Virus record (IMG/VR): IMGVR_UViG_3300018917_000004 | Coordinates: 1-52,415 of that record | From: a virus | Strand: one strand, 5' to 3' | Length of the DNA: 52,415 nucleotides | In this document: positions 16,572 to 24,253 of the stretch, one piece after another | Position numbering within the stretch: position 1 is the stretch's first letter | Layout of the letters: every line of letters starts with the position of its first letter | Notes under the pieces: model-generated | What the model was told of the DNA's origin: nothing | Databases searched by the model: none | The model's input: the letters and a program-made list of their open reading frames with translations, nothing else | Position numbers and translations under genes: made by a program

Positions 16572-16601
16572 AATATAGCACACAGTAAGCCCTGAGGGTA
16601 A
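16572..16601 (-). promoter_or_regulatory. Promoter of the 16.4-kb small RNA unit
   Basis: Minus-strand TTACCC (16596-16601), 18-bp spacer, extended -10 TGC-TATATT (16572-16577). The only sequence downstream on this strand before the tube gene is non-coding. Confidence 0.55.
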
Positions 16602-16605
16602 CGTA

Positions 16606-16932
16606 ATGACCAGTAATAAGCAATACTTATTTAATGAAGCCGGTGATTTAGTGGTGCCTATGCTTTACACGTTAGGCTATGAGGCAGTGACGCTAAGGGA
16701 ACCTAAGGCGCGTGATATTAAAACGATGCGGCGTCATGCAATCGCGTATACAAAGCAGAATGCAGGGGCACCAATTGATGATATTACTACTTTGGAGATA
16801 GCGATAACCGTACTGTGTACTAGTCATGAGTTAACGGTAAAACAAATAGACGAGTGGGACGCAGAGGACATGATGGAGGTAGGCAGCGCCCTGAGTACCT
16901 TTCGTGTCTTTAAGAACTACATCAACGCATGA
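16606..16932 (+). CDS. Tail assembly chaperone (P2 gpE / Mu gp41-like), upstream frame
   Basis: 108 aa, GAGG 8 nt before the ATG. REPKARDIKTMRRHAIAY, then a hydrophobic helix and ELTVKQIDEWDAEDMMEVGSAL match the gpE/gp41 family that coats the tape measure before tube assembly. It lies between tube and tape measure, where such chaperones are found, and its 3' end overlaps the frame 16904-17158, with which it probably makes a frameshifted longer product. Confidence 0.75.
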   Translation: MTSNKQYLFNEAGDLVVPMLYTLGYEAVTLREPKARDIKTMRRHAIAYTKQNAGAPIDDITTLEIAITVLCTSHELTVKQIDEWDAEDMMEVGSALSTFRVFKNYINA

Positions 16933-17158
16933 TGACATAGTTTTCGTTGTACAAGGCCGTAGTTTTACCTTGTACCAACTGAAGCAATGTGTGATAGCAG
17001 CGTGCGGCGGTGTGCTGAATGGCTTCTATACTTCCTATGACGATATGGCGATATGGGAGGTCATAGAGGCAATTGAGGCCACCCAAGAGCTAAACAGTGA
17101 CTCTGATGTCTCGCAGGATGAAACAGGCGACTGGTTGGAATCGATGGCCTCAGATTAA
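16894..17158 (+). CDS. Tail assembly chaperone, frameshifted extension
   Basis: This frame is open from a stop at 16893 to 17158 and lies in the +1 frame (equivalently -2) relative to 16606-16932. It has no ATG before residue ~48 and no ribosome-binding site, while a frameshift within 16894-16930 (for instance at CTTTCG or TCTTTAAG) would join it to the upstream frame. Tail-chaperone pairs made by frameshifting are a rule in long-tailed phages (-1 in P2 and lambda, -2 in Mu). A GTG at 16904 is the alternative start. The product is acidic at its end. Confidence 0.6.
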
Positions 17159-17180
17159 CCCTATGTAACAATGTGATAAC

Positions 17181-19124
17181 ATGAACCCCCGTATACAACT
17201 AGAGCTAACCGCTAGTGATAAGATGACCCCGGCCTTGATATTGGCACAAAGGGGCATAGACCAACTAGGCAACCGTGCGGCAGCATTAAACCAATATATG
17301 CAGCGGTTGAACCAAAGTACTTCAGGGTATCAGAGGGTAGTACAGGGGTTATCAGGGGCCGCTAATGGCGTTAGTCAGGCCCTAGGCGCAATGGTGCCAA
17401 ATACGGCGATAGCGGGGATGCTAGCGGCAGCAGGGGCAGCATATAAACTAGTAGGTGCATTGAATGAAGGTGGCCGCGTGCAAACTCAGTCACTAGCAAC
17501 AACGAGTGATATCGCAACTAACCTAGGGGTAGAATTTGGCATTGCTCGGAAAGAAGTCGAGCTAATGAACACTAAAATATCCCAGATGGCCGCGAGTCTA
17601 CCAGGTGAAACCAAACAATACAATGAGATGTTTGGGGCCATAGGAGGCTCATTAGCCAAAATGTACAAAGGGAATATAGCAGGGTTCCAAGAGGCCTCAC
17701 AGGATATCACAAAGCGTGCTGGTGTGTTGGCGTCAGTAAGGGGTATTGGAGGCGCTCAGGCCGGTAGTGTGATTGAAAGGTTGATTAGTGGCAACGGGGG
17801 CTTTGGTGAACTAGCGTTGAACGATGTCATCCAGAAGAACGCAATATTTAAACAAGCGTTAATAGATGGCATGAGGGCTATGGGTAAAGACCAGAAAGAC
17901 TGGCAAAACCTGAGTTCTGAGATGCGCCTAAGTATCGTAAGGAAGGCATTAAAGACCGCGACACCTGATAGCCTCATTGACCAATTTAATGGCACGTTTG
18001 AATCAGTTACCCAGGGCATTAAGTCGTACTGGTTTGACCTGCAAGGCGGTGTATTCGGTGTACTGAGGCAGGTAGAAGGCTCAAAGGGGTCACGGTCGGT
18101 ACTCGATGCGGTAGCGGGGGCACTAGAGCAAATGACGAGGGCCGGTAATGCCCTTATGAATCTAGGTAGTGCTAAGGGCCTAAACTTCGACCCAATGTTA
18201 GCGCTAATTACCTTCTTTGACTCAGTGACCCAGGTACTAAACGGTGTCGAGTACTTTATCCGAAGTGGCGGCAAGTTACCTAAATTCAACTTTGACTTTG
18301 ATATCACTAAATACCTAAAGAACTTAAGTAACATAGTACCCCAGTATTTAAACGATGCCATACACGCCATACAGAGTGCAACTAAGGGCACAGGTGTCTC
18401 TAACATACTAGGTGGCTTAAGTCAAGTAACTAATGGCCTAATGGGTATATTTAGCTCAGTGTTTGCCAAGGTAGATTGGTCGGCAGTGGGTGAAATAGTG
18501 GGACGCATAGCGACTCAGGCCTTAATAGGTGCTGGTAGGTATGTATTGACATTGAACTACGCCGGTATGCTAGGGGTCATATTTAACATATTGGTGGCCC
18601 TCGGTAAGCTAATAGGTGGCGCATTGCAAGGCGTGATACTAGCTGGTATTGATGCGGTAGTAGGTGGCCTTAAGGCGGCCCTAGGCTTTGCAGGTGCATT
18701 GTGGCAAGGTTTGGTCGATGGCGTAAAAAGCTTTATCGATAAGGTAACAAGTTGGTTAAGTAATATAGTACTAAATAACCCTGTGAGTCAAGGGGTGCAA
18801 GCGGTGTCAAGTTTCGTTGCTGACCCTATAGGCACTACGGGCAACTTTATAAAAGAAAAGATATTAGGGCAACCGGCCGCGCCAACGCCATCAGTGGGAG
18901 CAGGGGCAACAGCAGCACCGGGGCAACCGATAGCGCCAATGACACCGGGGGCACCAACGCCACTCAAGCCAGCTAACGTAAATAGTCGTAAAGTAGCATA
19001 CACTACGAATACTTATAGCCCTAGTATTAGTGTGGCCCAGAATGAATCATCAGGGTCATTAGTGGCCAGCTTAGGTTCAATACTTGAATCACAGTACAAT
19101 GAGTTCATAAGTGGTTTAGTGTAA
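17181..19124 (+). CDS. Tape measure protein
   Basis: 647 aa, located just after the chaperone frames. The first 90 residues are helical; the middle and C-terminal parts contain long hydrophobic Gly/Ala-rich stretches (LIGGALQGVILAGIDAVVGGLKAAL) typical of tape measures, and residues ~575-605 form a Pro/Ala linker. It sets tail length and is ejected into the host. The ATG overlaps the GTGATAACA motif (TGTGATAACATG) with no Shine-Dalgarno. The stop is followed by GAGCC-UAAC-GGCCC. Confidence 0.85.
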   Translation: MNPRIQLELTASDKMTPALILAQRGIDQLGNRAAALNQYMQRLNQSTSGYQRVVQGLSGAANGVSQALGAMVPNTAIAGMLAAAGAAYKLVGALNEGGRVQTQSLATTSDIATNLGVEFGIARKEVELMNTKISQMAASLPGETKQYNEMFGAIGGSLAKMYKGNIAGFQEASQDITKRAGVLASVRGIGGAQAGSVIERLISGNGGFGELALNDVIQKNAIFKQALIDGMRAMGKDQKDWQNLSSEMRLSIVRKALKTATPDSLIDQFNGTFESVTQGIKSYWFDLQGGVFGVLRQVEGSKGSRSVLDAVAGALEQMTRAGNALMNLGSAKGLNFDPMLALITFFDSVTQVLNGVEYFIRSGGKLPKFNFDFDITKYLKNLSNIVPQYLNDAIHAIQSATKGTGVSNILGGLSQVTNGLMGIFSSVFAKVDWSAVGEIVGRIATQALIGAGRYVLTLNYAGMLGVIFNILVALGKLIGGALQGVILAGIDAVVGGLKAALGFAGALWQGLVDGVKSFIDKVTSWLSNIVLNNPVSQGVQAVSSFVADPIGTTGNFIKEKILGQPAAPTPSVGAGATAAPGQPIAPMTPGAPTPLKPANVNSRKVAYTTNTYSPSISVAQNESSGSLVASLGSILESQYNEFISGLV

Positions 19125-19332
19125 TGTGAGCCTAACGGCCCTAAGTCACTTGTTATAATTGTTATCACAACGTATACTTAGATAACTTAAGTAGCATAGG
19201 GCACGCGTCGCAGACAGTGGTACCCGGATATAATTAGGGTAACGCATTGTTACTAAGTTACCTAAGTTAGAAGCGGTGGCAGTGGGTAGTTTCAGAAAGA
19301 AAATAGTACTTCAAGGTGTTAGCCATATTCCT

Positions 19333-19436
19333 CACACACACAGTGGTACCACTTTTCAAATGACCATTCATGCGCCCCAAAGCCCTTGGTGTATATGGTG
19401 GCGACTGAGGCCCCTATTTCAGATAGTGGTACCACT
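19333..19436. promoter_or_regulatory. Cluster of GGTACC-centred palindromes (locus 2)
   Basis: Perfect AGTGGTACCACT at 19342-19353 and 19425-19436, 83 bp apart, with a half-matching AGTGGTACCC at 19216-19225. The gap 19125-19496 between the convergent tape measure and baseplate J genes otherwise holds only a TTGTTATCACAA site (19159) and the possible 30-aa frame at 19360. Confidence 0.5.
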
Positions 19437-19452
19437 ATGCTGCATAACGTGA
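19360..19452 (+). CDS. Doubtful 30-aa peptide frame
   Basis: A short frame starting 7 nt after the first palindrome: a Trp-rich start (MTIHAPQSPWCIWW) and hydrophobic end (LFQIVVPLCCIT). The second palindrome lies inside it. It is listed only because a short frame follows the same palindrome at 4776; coding is unproven. Confidence 0.12.
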   Translation: MTIHAPQSPWCIWWRLRPLFQIVVPLCCIT

Positions 19453-19496
19453 AATGACGTACACTGTGTTGTTACGGTGATTCCCGGAACATAAGG

Positions 19497-20663
19497 CTAG
19501 TCAGGGTCATTTAGGAGTAATGGTGTAAAGGTGCTACTTACACCTCTTGGGTCAACTAGGGTAATTGAGAGTTCAATAAGGTTAGGTGAGGTGTACCGTT
19601 GAGGCATAGGGTAATTTACGGTATCGAGGTTCACAGTGACGTATTGAATACCAGTGATACCCGGCACGGCCCTAATGATATACTCAAGCTCCTTAATGCG
19701 AAGCGTGGCCCCCGTAGTGTAATTAGATGGCTTAAGGTAGGCCACAATGGTACTAAATACGTCATCAGATAATTCAGGTGAGATTTGGGAGGTCTCAAGG
19801 ACACAAGAGACACTAACGTCAATGAGTTCAACCGGCGAGACCCACAAGGCGCTACCAGTGAAAACCAGTGGCAATAGTTCAGCCCTAATGACACTACAGA
19901 CATCAGGGCTAGCAGGGTTACCGAGGGCATCAACGACAAATAGATGCACATGGCCTAATGAGCCGTCCTGTTTAGCTTGGTTCATCGTAGGGATAGCTAA
20001 GGCCTTACTACCGTACCCTAGGATATCTTGGGCCGCGCTTTCATAGTCGGCTAGGGTCACCAGGGTATCGCGTCGCCTAAGTGCCTCTTGGCCCCTACGC
20101 ACTGTTTCGAGCAGTGGCTCAATGTCAGTGCCGCCAGCGATGTCCTCAGTATTATATATCATACTGACGTAATTTAAGTTAGTACTAGTTTGCACGAGGC
20201 CGAGCTTGGGCACGTTGCCAATAACGCCAACCTTAGAGGCCTGTACAGCCACGGTACCCTCATAGGCCCTGGGTGGTATAACTAACTCCTGTGTGGTCAC
20301 AAAGTACACGTTATCACGAAAGGGTATCAAGTGGCCCGCAGGTAGAATAAAGTTATCCTGTAGTGCTTGTGATAACAGTACAGTTACTTTCCCTGAGGCC
20401 TTGGTGCCAAGTGACCGTTGTACCCCAAAGAGCCTAAGTAGCTCAATAGCTAATGCAGTAGGTAGTTTATTCAGGTACCAAAATAACTCAGCAATAGCGA
20501 ACACTTCACCCGTTAGCACCCCGTTAGCAACAGTGGCCTTCTTAAAATCACGTAACCTATTACCACTGGCGGCGATAGTGCGGTTAACGGCCTGCTCGAA
20601 CAACTCTTGGTCATTACGGGGGTCAAGTACTACCCTAGGTAAATTAGATATCTTATATTCCAT
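19497..20663 (-). CDS. Baseplate J-like protein
   Basis: 388 aa. The conserved baseplate J core is clear: RAYEGTVAVQASKVGVIGNVPKLG, DIAGGTDIEPLLETVRRGQEALRR and DYESAAQDILG around residues 130-215, followed by a C-terminal beta domain. It forms the wedge ring with gp25 (20754-21107) and tail protein I. The start lacks a Shine-Dalgarno, and the leader has three tandem motif copies (20705-20735). One more copy inside encodes LLSQ. Confidence 0.85.
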   Translation of the reverse strand: MEYKISNLPRVVLDPRNDQELFEQAVNRTIAASGNRLRDFKKATVANGVLTGEVFAIAELFWYLNKLPTALAIELLRLFGVQRSLGTKASGKVTVLLSQALQDNFILPAGHLIPFRDNVYFVTTQELVIPPRAYEGTVAVQASKVGVIGNVPKLGLVQTSTNLNYVSMIYNTEDIAGGTDIEPLLETVRRGQEALRRRDTLVTLADYESAAQDILGYGSKALAIPTMNQAKQDGSLGHVHLFVVDALGNPASPDVCSVIRAELLPLVFTGSALWVSPVELIDVSVSCVLETSQISPELSDDVFSTIVAYLKPSNYTTGATLRIKELEYIIRAVPGITGIQYVTVNLDTVNYPMPQRYTSPNLIELSITLVDPRGVSSTFTPLLLNDPD

Positions 20664-20753
20664 GGTGGTATTGTGTACTGCGTACTGCCTAAATGTTTAA
20701 CTGTGTGATAATGTGATAACGTGATAACAAATGAAAACTAGGTGCAAGGTGCC

Positions 20754-21107
20754 CTAGGGCACAAATGATGTCTTAAAGGTGCGTGATGGCCCCCGGTTAA
20801 CCTGATAGTTTACTTGTACCATGAGGCTACCGTCGTCGATAAAGGCCCCTAGGATGTTGAAAGAGACACCAGGGTACTCAGCGATACCATATTCAATCGT
20901 CGCCCTGATAGCTGCCAGGATAGCAGGTATATCGGTGGTACTTTGGAAGACTAGACGGTCACGGCCTAGCCTAGGGTACCATACGCGCTCACCTTTGAGA
21001 CTGTGTAAAGTACTGAGTATAGCTTGTGACACTTTGGTCTCATAATCCTCCACTGTCACAAGGTCACCTGATGGCCCTATTTCTAAAGGGTACTTGAGTG
21101 TAGTCAT
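20754..21107 (-). CDS. Baseplate wedge protein, gp25/gpW-like
   Basis: 117 aa with GAGG 6 nt before the ATG at 21107. It contains the gp25 hallmark around residues 27-48 (ILSTLHSLKGERVWYPRLGRD) and AAIRATIEYGIAEYPG. In contractile tails gp25 starts sheath polymerisation at the baseplate. The GTTATCAC motif lies between it and the spike gene, with which it forms a unit running toward baseplate J. Confidence 0.85.
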   Translation of the reverse strand: MTTLKYPLEIGPSGDLVTVEDYETKVSQAILSTLHSLKGERVWYPRLGRDRLVFQSTTDIPAILAAIRATIEYGIAEYPGVSFNILGAFIDDGSLMVQVNYQVNRGPSRTFKTSFVP

Positions 21108-21132
21108 ATATCCTCATGGTATTGTGATAACA

Positions 21133-21831
21133 TTAGCGGCCGTCGGTAACTAAGTGGTCACCATCAGAGTCAACAGCGCCAATTACTGTAACTGGTATCT
21201 CATCAATGGTCACGTTGGTAGCTGTAAAGTTAACAGTGTCAGGTGTGACCTCGATACCGCCTACTTCGCTCAGGGTGCCATCGGGGTTAAGTTGCCCGAA
21301 TGTAATCTTGGGTGACGTGATATCAATATGGTCTTTATAAAACGTAATGGCTGACGTAAGGTAACCTACTTTAACATACTCTTCCTTAAAGCTAATCGAT
21401 GCGTCATTATACGTCAAAGTAACCTCAGGCTCCTCAAGGCCCTCACTGCCCACTGGTGCAATTAGGAAGCTAAAGGTACCCCACTCATACCGCCATACAT
21501 CCTTAGGGCCAGCAGGGTTAACTAAGTTCTGAGCAAAGCCTAGGTAGAACCCTACTTCATTTTGGTTAGCATCATTGAAGCCTACTAGCACGATATCGCC
21601 CGGTGACGGCATAGGTACGCTAAGGTGAAACCAGGGCATTATTCTAATTAGCCAATTCGACTTATTATGGCCCCCCTGATGCCCTAGGAAGACCTTAATG
21701 CGCCCTGTACCCTCAGGGTCGATATCAGGTGCCACGATACCCCACTTCAGACCTAGGGCCCTTCCTGCTAGCTCTTGGGCCACTTGTGCCGCCTTAAAGC
21801 CCTGATATATATGGTTGAATATTTCAGACAT
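21133..21831 (-). CDS. Baseplate spike protein (gpV/gp5 OB-fold type)
   Basis: 232 aa. The N-terminal part shows the OB-fold pattern GRIKVFLGHQGGH...WLIRIMPWF...SVPMPSPGDIVLVGFND...VGFYLGF (residues ~42-105), as in P2 gpV. The rest is repetitive beta sequence likely to form the trimeric spike stem (ITFGQLNPDGTLSEVGGIEV). A separate metal-binding tip motif is not obvious. The start has no Shine-Dalgarno and is preceded by a GCGCACGCAGTGCC hairpin. Confidence 0.8.
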   Translation of the reverse strand: MSEIFNHIYQGFKAAQVAQELAGRALGLKWGIVAPDIDPEGTGRIKVFLGHQGGHNKSNWLIRIMPWFHLSVPMPSPGDIVLVGFNDANQNEVGFYLGFAQNLVNPAGPKDVWRYEWGTFSFLIAPVGSEGLEEPEVTLTYNDASISFKEEYVKVGYLTSAITFYKDHIDITSPKITFGQLNPDGTLSEVGGIEVTPDTVNFTATNVTIDEIPVTVIGAVDSDGDHLVTDGR

Positions 21832-21881
21832 AGTGGCACTGCGTGCGCTAAACTACACTATGATACAGTAAACATTAAAAT

Positions 21882-21909
21882 ACCCCTGTGACATTGTTAT
21901 CACAAGGGT
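21882..21909. terminator. Hairpin terminator carrying TGTTATCAC (copy 5)
   Basis: Arms ACCCCTGTGA/TCACAAGGGT with one mismatch, flanked by ATTAAAAT. It lies between 21945-22148 and the spike gene on the minus strand. Confidence 0.7.
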
Positions 21910-21944
21910 TAATTAGTGGCTTATGGCGTAGCCAGTGGTAGTAA

Positions 21945-22148
21945 TTAAAACTCGTAGCCGTAGGTATTAGTTTCTGCTTGGTGGGACTCAGAGCGGCTAA
22001 GGAAGACGGTAGAAAAGAATGGGTTACAATTGAACTTGTACTCTCTAGAATGCTTCCATGCTGCTAGTATAATTTGATTGCCTAGGGGCCGCGTTTCACC
22101 TATTTTAACTTGGTACATTTCAGAATCCTGTGTAGTGTTGGTTGTCAT
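21945..22148 (-). CDS. Small protein of unknown function, 67 aa
   Basis: ATG at 22148 with AGGG 5 nt upstream. A soluble, Asn/Thr/Glu-rich peptide beginning MTTNTTQDSEMYQVKIGET, with no motif. It stands between the hairpin terminator at 21882 and the KTSC-like gene. Coding is likely from the ribosome-binding site and spacing; function unknown. Confidence 0.5.
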   Translation of the reverse strand: MTTNTTQDSEMYQVKIGETRPLGNQIILAAWKHSREYKFNCNPFFSTVFLSRSESHQAETNTYGYEF

Positions 22149-22210
22149 AGATGCCCTAATGTACTTGTGATAACGAGGGTAGTAGGGGCCGTGATGGCCC
22201 CTGTGGTTAA

Positions 22211-22522
22211 TTAGATGGCCTGATGCAGTCTAGCGTAACACTGAAAGGGCCGTAGCACCCGGTTGAACACTTGGCCTATCGATACTTCCTCATGACCGTA
22301 GGTGATATGCAGGTCAATTGCGGCCTCTAGTTCCTGTCGTGCTTCATTGGTGACGCCTAGGTATACGTACTCAACACCGTTGAGCATTTCGACCAATACA
22401 GCGTTCAGAGTAACACCGGACAGTTCTAGGGTACCAAATTCAATTCGTGCAATCCAGGTTGAAGAAACGACGTGGCCAGAGGTGGCGGTGAATGCGTTGG
22501 TGTTGATGTTAGCTTGTGTCAT
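22211..22522 (-). CDS. Small KTSC-like domain protein, 103 aa
   Basis: The ATG at 22522 is chosen because GAGG lies 8 nt upstream and the promoter -10 is at 22552-22557; the frame continues uselessly into the promoter. The central part (VEMLNGVEYVYLGVTNEARQELEAA...VFNRVLRPFQCYARL) resembles the small KTSC domain found in phage and plasmid proteins, though the KTSC signature itself is missing. Role unknown. Its promoter carries the TGTGACA-type operator, so it is probably co-regulated with helicase and polymerase. Confidence 0.55.
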   Translation of the reverse strand: MTQANINTNAFTATSGHVVSSTWIARIEFGTLELSGVTLNAVLVEMLNGVEYVYLGVTNEARQELEAAIDLHITYGHEEVSIGQVFNRVLRPFQCYARLHQAI

Positions 22523-22551
22523 TTTGGGCCTCTGTTTCCTTAACTTTCTTA

Positions 22552-22606
22552 AGTATACTCGATTCTGTCTTTGTTGTAAAGTGTGTGACACTTTATTTCT
22601 GGCACA
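22552..22606 (-). promoter_or_regulatory. Promoter and inverted-repeat operator of the 22211-22522 gene
   Basis: TTTACA (22575-22580), 17-bp spacer, TATACT (22552-22557) on the minus strand. Immediately upstream lies TGTGACA-CTTTATTTC-TGGCACA (22584-22606), arms matching at 6 of 7 positions. Confidence 0.7.
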
Positions 22607-22643
22607 TACCGGGTGGCCCTTAGTTACCTCAGGCCTTTGTTAC

Positions 22644-22820
22644 CTACTCGTCTGAATCGTCGTAATCACGGTCAGACTGGGGGCCGCGTGTGCTATCGAG
22701 GTCGTTGTCAACATCGCCGCCACGACCGCCTTCATAAGCAAAGAAGGTACCCTCTTCATCACGAGCGTCGCGGTCTGCATTACCGGCCCCGTTACCATCG
22801 TCACTTCCTGAGTAAGTCAT
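22644..22820 (-). CDS. Asp-rich, low-complexity acidic protein, 58 aa
   Basis: GAGG lies 8 nt before the ATG at 22820. The protein is almost entirely Asp, Gly, Glu, Arg and Ser (opening MTYSGSDDGNGAGNADRDARD, closing DRDYDDSDE) and is probably disordered. Such short acidic proteins can be DNA mimics or anti-restriction factors, but this is only suggested by composition. Its promoter has the TAACTGATGAG site. Confidence 0.6.
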   Translation of the reverse strand: MTYSGSDDGNGAGNADRDARDEEGTFFAYEGGRGGDVDNDLDSTRGPQSDRDYDDSDE

Positions 22821-22850
22821 GTGTGTAACCTCGTCTCTCTTTACTCTTCT

Positions 22851-22913
22851 AATATAACACCGTTTGCCCTGCTGTGCCATAATATTACATCAGCATAACT
22901 GATGAGTTTACAG
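22851..22913 (-). promoter_or_regulatory. Promoter with upstream TAACTGATGAG site (acidic protein gene)
   Basis: Extended -10 TGT-TATATT (22851-22856) and ATAACTGATGAGTTTACAG at 22895-22913, starting 39 bp upstream of the -10, the same geometry as at 11504 and 13160. Confidence 0.65.
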
Positions 22914-22971
22914 GGCACTAATAAGAATAGTGGATACCAGGGGCACAGTGGTTAATGTTATAAACTATGCC

Positions 22972-23001
22972 TTGCAGGCCGCGTTAGTAAAGTACTATAC
23001 T
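22972..23001 (+). promoter_or_regulatory. Promoter for the PD-(D/E)XK nuclease gene
   Basis: TTGCAG (22972-22977), 18-bp spacer, TATACT (22996-23001) on the plus strand, 45 nt before the ATG at 23046. Confidence 0.55.
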
Positions 23002-23045
23002 AAATAGATATAACTTAATGCTACGTTATAGCGTACGCAGTACAC

Positions 23046-23540
23046 ATGAGCGTTAATAGGAGGTTACGTGTAGTTGATGCGATAGGGGCCGTGATGAGCC
23101 AGCAAGAGGCTATGGTTTTAGGTAAGACAAAGCTACACGGTAGCGTAGGGTACCCTGAGTTAAAAGTGAGTCAAGACCTGCTCGAACTGCTGATTACATT
23201 GAACCCTAAATTTAACCAGAATAATACGGTACGTGAGGCCGCGACGCCAGCAGGTAAAGCTGATATCCTAACGCCACACGAGGTAATCGAGGTTAAAAAG
23301 GGTAGCGATTATAAACACGCAGTAGGCCAGGTGTTATTCTATCACGCACATTTAAAACAGGTGTACCCTAAGGCACAGATGGCCGTTGCTTTGTATGATG
23401 TATCTATAAATAACCTTGGGGTAATCGTGACCGGCTTTCAATCGCTGAACATCAACCTATACATTCTATACGATAAAACATGGTACTACTTGCCACATAA
23501 GGTAAAACGTGTTACTAAACGTAAACCAGTCACACCATAA
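23046..23540 (+). CDS. Putative PD-(D/E)XK nuclease, 164 aa
   Basis: Residues ~63-95 read REAATPAGKADILTPHEVIEVKK followed by DYKHAVGQVLFYH: an acidic residue in ADI, then E-x-K (EVK), then a helix with a conserved-type Q. This is the catalytic pattern of the PD-(D/E)XK fold, used by Holliday-junction resolvases, restriction enzymes and phage repair nucleases. The N-terminal 40 residues may be a separate helical part. A start at the inner ATG at 23094 is possible. It stands alone on the plus strand, ended by the hairpin at 23551. Confidence 0.65.
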   Translation: MSVNRRLRVVDAIGAVMSQQEAMVLGKTKLHGSVGYPELKVSQDLLELLITLNPKFNQNNTVREAATPAGKADILTPHEVIEVKKGSDYKHAVGQVLFYHAHLKQVYPKAQMAVALYDVSINNLGVIVTGFQSLNINLYILYDKTWYYLPHKVKRVTKRKPVTP

Positions 23541-23550
23541 CACCTTAATA

Positions 23551-23578
23551 ACCCCTGTGTCATTGTGATAACAGGGGT
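23551..23578. terminator. Hairpin terminator carrying GTGATAACA (copy 6)
   Basis: 8-bp perfect arms ACCCCTGT/ACAGGGGT between convergent genes 23046-23540 and 23607-23852. Confidence 0.75.
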
Positions 23579-23606
23579 TACTTGTGGGACTATAGAGCCT
23601 AATGGC

Positions 23607-23852
23607 TCACTCGGCAGTTAGGGCGGCTACGGCCTGATTGAGACAATAGTGCCACTGTGACACATCAGCACCTGAAGCCTTTAGGGCCACAAAAGCGCCA
23701 TCGTATAAACCATACCACATCAGGTCGCACTGTTCAGAATATAGCGCCATACGTACACAGAGAGTCATTGTCTCTCTAGCATACAACTTAGGTAGCCGTA
23801 TCCCAGCGTTATAACCTGTGACATAGTTCACGTCAGAACGATTCGGTATCAT
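23607..23852 (-). CDS. Small protein of unknown function, 81 aa
   Basis: Helical, Ala/Leu/Tyr-rich protein (LYARETMTLCVRMALYSEQCDLMWYG) with no motif recognised. The TGA stop belongs to a TGAGCC-AUUA-GGCTC hairpin like those at several other gene ends, and a GTGATAACA hairpin follows. There is no strong ribosome-binding site. Confidence 0.5.
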   Translation of the reverse strand: MIPNRSDVNYVTGYNAGIRLPKLYARETMTLCVRMALYSEQCDLMWYGLYDGAFVALKASGADVSQWHYCLNQAVAALTAE

Positions 23853-23917
23853 ATGGAAAACCTGTGTTACATTACTTGAATTATAACACAGGTCGCATTA
23901 ACGTTTACGATTAGACC

Positions 23918-24217
23918 TTAATTACTACCGTAACGCCTAAAGTGATAACGATGAACCGCTGCGATATAATCAGGAAACGTGAGGAACTTAGGGATATCAC
24001 CAGCCGCAATTAGTACATCAAGGCAAGCCATATACTCACCATGAAACCTGTGATACTGAGAGCCTTGAGTTTCCTCAAAGGTATCTAGTGTCTCTGGGTC
24101 TCGTAGTAACTCACCGGCCATACTGCGATGACGTAATTTACATTGCTCTACCGGGGCCTTAAAATAACTCTCATAACCTATTTCATACCATTTTTCATCG
24201 GTAAGTTGGGAGGTCAT
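23918..24217 (-). CDS. Small protein of unknown function, 99 aa
   Basis: ATG at 24217, no clear Shine-Dalgarno. The soluble protein is rich in Tyr, His and Glu; WYEIGYESYFKAP and FHGEYMACLDVLIAAG are predicted helical. It follows the regulator-like gene 24254-24889 by 36 nt and may share its transcript. Confidence 0.5.
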   Translation of the reverse strand: MTSQLTDEKWYEIGYESYFKAPVEQCKLRHRSMAGELLRDPETLDTFEETQGSQYHRFHGEYMACLDVLIAAGDIPKFLTFPDYIAAVHRYHFRRYGSN

Positions 24218-24253
24218 AATTCAACTAAATTGAAACTATGACTTCATTATAGC

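Noticed and set aside
17756-18406. A 216-aa minus-strand ORF inside the tape measure gene
   Set aside because: Mirror of a long, well-supported plus-strand gene; no ribosome-binding site or family.
22613-22828. A plus-strand Arg-rich ORF
   Set aside because: It is the complement of the Asp-rich 58-aa minus-strand gene, which has a ribosome-binding site and promoter.
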